Shown: one piece after another, positions 7,147 through 8,888 of the stretch | Layout of the letters: every line of letters starts with the position of its first letter | Numbering within the stretch: the stretch's first letter is position 1 | Assembly (NCBI GenBank): GCA_018700255.1 | Contig: JABISU010000282.1 | Coordinates: 1-8,888 of the forward strand | Reading direction: 5' to 3' | DNA length: 8,888 nucleotides | Source: Flavobacteriales bacterium | Lineage (GTDB): Bacteria; Bacteroidota; Bacteroidia; Flavobacteriales; UA16 | Made by a program: the position numbers and the translations under genes | The notes under the pieces: model-generated | The model's database searches: none | Seen by the model: the letters and a program-made list of their open reading frames with translations, nothing else | What the model was told of the DNA's origin: nothing

Positions 7147-7164
7147 TTAAAACATCTGTTTTAA
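7147..7164. promoter_or_regulatory. Perfect inverted repeat, candidate operator upstream of the GNAT gene
   Basis: The arms TTAAAACA and TGTTTTAA are exact reverse complements separated by TC, an 18-bp near-palindrome. The spacer is too short for an RNA hairpin with full arms, so a dimeric DNA-binding protein site is the better reading. It ends 15 bp upstream of the TAGATTTG box, placing it over the -33 region, where a bound protein would block or assist RNA polymerase. Which regulator might bind is unknown. Confidence 0.45.
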
Positions 7165-7179
7165 AGTATAGTATGCCAT

Positions 7180-7187
7180 TAGATTTG
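7180..7187 (+). promoter_or_regulatory. Candidate -7 promoter element (TAGATTTG) for the GNAT gene
   Basis: TAGATTTG, followed by C, is a full match to TAnnTTTG and faces the GNAT gene. The expected start point is near 7192-7195, leaving a leader of about 45-50 nt before the TTG at 7241. The inverted repeat at 7147-7164 covers the position where a -33 element would lie. Confidence 0.5.
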
Positions 7188-7209
7188 CTATTTAATCGCA
7201 CTAGCCTTT

Positions 7210-7222
7210 ACCTTTAAAAGGT
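7210..7222. repeat. Short inverted repeat in the GNAT leader
   Basis: ACCTTT and AAAGGT are perfect 6-bp arms around a single A. The repeat lies 18 bp before the TTG start and downstream of the predicted transcription start, so it would be in the leader. With a one-base centre it cannot fold with full arms; it could be a protein site or chance in AT-rich DNA. Confidence 0.3.
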
Positions 7223-7240
7223 GAACAAACATAAATATAA

Positions 7241-7708
7241 TTGATTACTTTTCATCCATATACCAAATCTAACAAAGAAGATTTTTACAATTTAAATATA
7301 TCTTGGCTTAAAGAATTATTTCTATTAGAACCATATGACGAATTTGTTTTATCAAACCCCAAGAGTGCTATTTTAGACAAGGGAGGATATATTTTTATGG
7401 GTAAATTCAAAGGAAAGATAGTGGCAACCTTTGCATTAACCCCTTGCAATGATGGCGCTTACGAACTTAACAAGATGGCAGTCCACGAAACATTTAGAGG
7501 AAAAGGTTTCGGCAATAAGATCATGGAATTTTTAATACAATTCGGTATTGAAAAAAACATTAATGTTATTGAATTATATTCAAATAAAAAACTTGAGAAT
7601 GCAATACATCTTTATTTAAAATATGGTTTTGTTGAGGTTGAAATATCGGAGGATAATCCGTATCAACGGTGCGACATTAAAATGTCTCAGACTCTTAATG
7701 AACTATAA
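7241..7708 (+). CDS. GNAT family N-acetyltransferase
   Basis: This 155-residue protein belongs to the GNAT superfamily, which moves the acetyl group of acetyl-CoA to an amine. The core is visible: strand KIVATFALTP (59-68), strand YELNKMAVHETF (74-85), the acetyl-CoA pyrophosphate loop RGKGFG (86-91) with the following helix NKIMEFLIQFGIEK, strand VIELYSN (109-115), then NAIHLYLKYGFVEV (120-133), the usual motif B. The WLKELFLLEPYDEFVLSNP and KGGYIF segments mark a common GNAT subgroup of uncertain substrate. No ATG opens the frame; a TTG at 7241 gives MITFHPYTKSNKEDFYNL, consistent with the conserved N-terminus. The gene stands alone with its own promoter candidate and two inverted repeats upstream, and a hairpin terminator right after it. 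Substrate unknown. Confidence 0.9.
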   Translation: MITFHPYTKSNKEDFYNLNISWLKELFLLEPYDEFVLSNPKSAILDKGGYIFMGKFKGKIVATFALTPCNDGAYELNKMAVHETFRGKGFGNKIMEFLIQFGIEKNINVIELYSNKKLENAIHLYLKYGFVEVEISEDNPYQRCDIKMSQTLNEL

Positions 7709-7722
7709 CTGGATTAGTTGTT

Positions 7723-7755
7723 GGGAGTTAAAAAAAGATTACTCCCTTTATTTTA
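7723..7755 (+). terminator. Hairpin terminator after the GNAT gene
   Basis: GGGAGT (7723-7728) pairs with ACTCCC (7741-7746) around a 12-nt A-rich loop, and the T-rich tract TTTATTTT follows, with one A interruption. This is a plausible intrinsic terminator for the rightward GNAT transcript, 14 nt past its stop. The T-tract runs into the stop of the converging acyltransferase gene. Read leftward the stem lacks a T-tract, so it serves only the rightward direction well. Confidence 0.6.
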
Positions 7756-8580
7756 CCAATCATTTTCTAACATAGCTGCCCTAATACTTCTTTCCGATTG
7801 TTGAGATAGATCCTTTCTGTTCCAGTTGTTTTTGCTTATTTCTTCTGGGGTAATCTCTCTTAGAACCCTAACGCTAAGCTTCTTCCTTCTTAAACCTAAG
7901 ATACTTATAAGATGTTTTACTACATAACCGTCAGTCACGAAGAAAGTAAAGAACTGCAATTGTTCCTTGGATAACTTATTCCCATTTGCATGAGTCCATC
8001 TGAATGCTAATGGTTGGACGCCCGAATTTGAGTCCACAGCTATTTTAAAGAACGATGCCTTGAATGGGTGCATTTCAACTCCATAATTTGACTTCCCTTC
8101 AGGAAAAAAACTCAGATTCACATGAGACTTTGTAATCATTGTTATGGTTGGGGCTAATAGTTCTTGAATGGATTTCCTTCGGGATCTGTCGACAAATACG
8201 AATCCGAGTAATCCCATTACCTTACCAATGATTTTCAATCTTTGTACATCTGTATTTGATATTACCAAGCAAGGTGCAAGCGCCATGTGAAGAAGAGAAT
8301 CTATTATTCCCTGATGATTACTTACGATTAATAAATTAGATTTTGCAATTTCCCCTTTTACAGTTAAACCTACTCCGATAATTCTCATCAGAAGTCTTGA
8401 AAATGGATAAATAATGAATCTTACATTGAACCTTAAGAAGTAATGGCGAGGTAGAAAGAACAAAATAATTCTCAGAACAACACTTAGAGACACTAATAAT
8501 ACCAATATTAACATTATCAGTGCTAAACGAAAATAAGCCAGGAATTTTGAGCTTTTTAGTTTTGTGGAATCCTGTTGCAT
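7753..8580 (-). CDS. 1-acyl-sn-glycerol-3-phosphate acyltransferase-like protein (PlsC family)
   Basis: Family members acylate lysophosphatidic acid or related lysolipids at the inner face of the cytoplasmic membrane. A TTG at 8589 could extend the frame by three residues, but the ATG at 8580 is preferred, giving 275 aa (MQQDSTKLK). Numbered from the TTG, there is a strongly hydrophobic segment (about 20-47), then the catalytic HX4D block as NHQGIID (91-97; H92 and D97), a block II-like FVDRSRRKS (132-140), the substrate-binding FPEGKS (162-167) and VQPLAFRW (191-198) as block IV. All key residues are present. The gene stands alone, converging with the GNAT gene 44 nt away. No clear TAnnTTTG box was found upstream. 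The exact acceptor is not known; it may act in phospholipid or another lipid acylation. Confidence 0.93.
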   Translation of the reverse strand: MQQDSTKLKSSKFLAYFRLALIMLILVLLVSLSVVLRIILFFLPRHYFLRFNVRFIIYPFSRLLMRIIGVGLTVKGEIAKSNLLIVSNHQGIIDSLLHMALAPCLVISNTDVQRLKIIGKVMGLLGFVFVDRSRRKSIQELLAPTITMITKSHVNLSFFPEGKSNYGVEMHPFKASFFKIAVDSNSGVQPLAFRWTHANGNKLSKEQLQFFTFFVTDGYVVKHLISILGLRRKKLSVRVLREITPEEISKNNWNRKDLSQQSERSIRAAMLENDW

Positions 8581-8825
8581 GAAAAGCAATAATAATAAAC
8601 AGACTTTCTTTTTTTGCCTACTAAGAACAATTTAATGAACTTTATTTTTTTAATCTAATATTATGCCAATGTTATCATATTATTCTGTTACTGATGCCAT
8701 CACCCATTTTTCTTGATATTTGTTTTTTTAACCTGGTCAGTATTTGAATAAGTAGGGGATAAAAATAGTAATTATCGATTCAGTTGATGCTCTTAAACCA
8801 TCTGCTATCATTGAGTTTATAGCAG
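8581..8825. other. AT-rich intergenic stretch with no recognised gene
   Basis: About 245 bp lie between the acyltransferase start and the tRNA terminator. I saw no ORF with a usable start codon, no complete TAnnTTTG promoter on either strand, and no clear inverted repeat. The acyltransferase promoter must lie near 8590-8650 but could not be located by consensus. Confidence 0.5.
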
Positions 8826-8855
8826 AAAAAGAGCAACCATTTATGATTGCTCTTT
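8826..8855 (-). terminator. Intrinsic terminator downstream of the tRNA gene
   Basis: Read leftward, AAAGAGCAA (8855-8847) pairs perfectly with TTGCTCTTT (8836-8828) around a 10-nt loop, and the run of T continues to 8826. This is a standard rho-independent terminator starting 6 nt past the tRNA 3' end, so the tRNA is the last gene of its transcript. Confidence 0.85.
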
Positions 8856-8860
8856 CGTAG

Positions 8861-8888
8861 TAGCGGGGGTAGGACTTGAACCTACGAC
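8861..8888 (-). tRNA. tRNA 3' end (partial), probably tRNA-Met
   Basis: Read leftward the sequence gives a T-arm with stem GTAGG/CCTAC and loop TTCAAGT (8885-8869), then the acceptor strand CCCCGCT (8868-8862) and discriminator A (8861). CCA is not encoded, as usual in this phylum. The window ends in the variable-loop region, so the anticodon, D-arm and 5' end are missing. The T-arm and CCCCCGC acceptor resemble methionine tRNAs, especially the initiator type, from memory. The specificity call is therefore an inference; the tRNA itself is well supported. Confidence 0.85.

Noticed and set aside
8756..8860. Open rightward frame reading IKIVIIDSVDALKPSAI and on, ending at a TAG, which looks protein-like
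   Set aside because: It has no ATG, GTG or TTG at its beginning, is only about 34 codons after an in-frame stop, and its 3' half is the tRNA terminator hairpin. Most likely coincidence.
1..8888. Mobile element, prophage, CRISPR array or toxin-antitoxin system
   Set aside because: No transposase, integrase, regularly spaced repeats, terminal inverted repeats or recognisable toxin/antitoxin pair was seen. The tRNA 3' end has no second copy in the window to suggest an attachment site.

Overview
The window looks like a piece of a Bacteroidota chromosome, probably Flavobacteriales or a near relative; the genus cannot be read from the sequence. Four things point there. A tRNA-guanine transglycosylase gene runs directly into an LptF/LptG-type permease gene, a familiar Bacteroidota order. 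The transglycosylase lacks the usual zinc cysteines. There are no clear Shine-Dalgarno sequences and several GTG/TTG starts. Several intergenic regions carry the Bacteroidota -7 promoter motif TAnnTTTG. The DNA is AT-rich, and no insertion sequence, integrase, CRISPR array or prophage module was seen.

Layout. From 58 to 2804 a leftward cluster reads, in order of transcription: a DUF554 membrane protein, a membrane-anchored muramidase-like protein (overlapping by 17 bp), a WYL-domain regulator (17 nt gap), and a doubtful small basic ORF. Divergent from it, 2900-5146 holds rightward tgt and an LptF/LptG-family permease, 6 nt apart. Converging on these with a 19-bp tail-to-tail overlap is a leftward era-ispE pair (5128-7025). 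An AT-rich divergent region (7026-7240) carries promoters for era and for a rightward GNAT acetyltransferase (7241-7708), plus two inverted repeats near the GNAT promoter. The GNAT gene ends in a hairpin terminator and converges with a leftward PlsC-like acyltransferase (7753-8580). The stretch 8581-8825 has no supportable gene. A leftward terminator follows, then the 3' end of a leftward tRNA, probably tRNA-Met, cut by the window edge.

Functionally most of the window is housekeeping: tRNA modification (Tgt), LPS export (LptF/G family), isoprenoid synthesis (IspE), ribosome assembly (Era) and phospholipid acylation. The less ordinary part is the DUF554/muramidase/WYL cluster at the left, whose job is unknown. 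I found no convincing defence system or other large undescribed system. The best second-look items are the muramidase-DUF554 pair, the zinc-ligand loss in Tgt, the palindrome in front of the GNAT promoter, and the Era start site.
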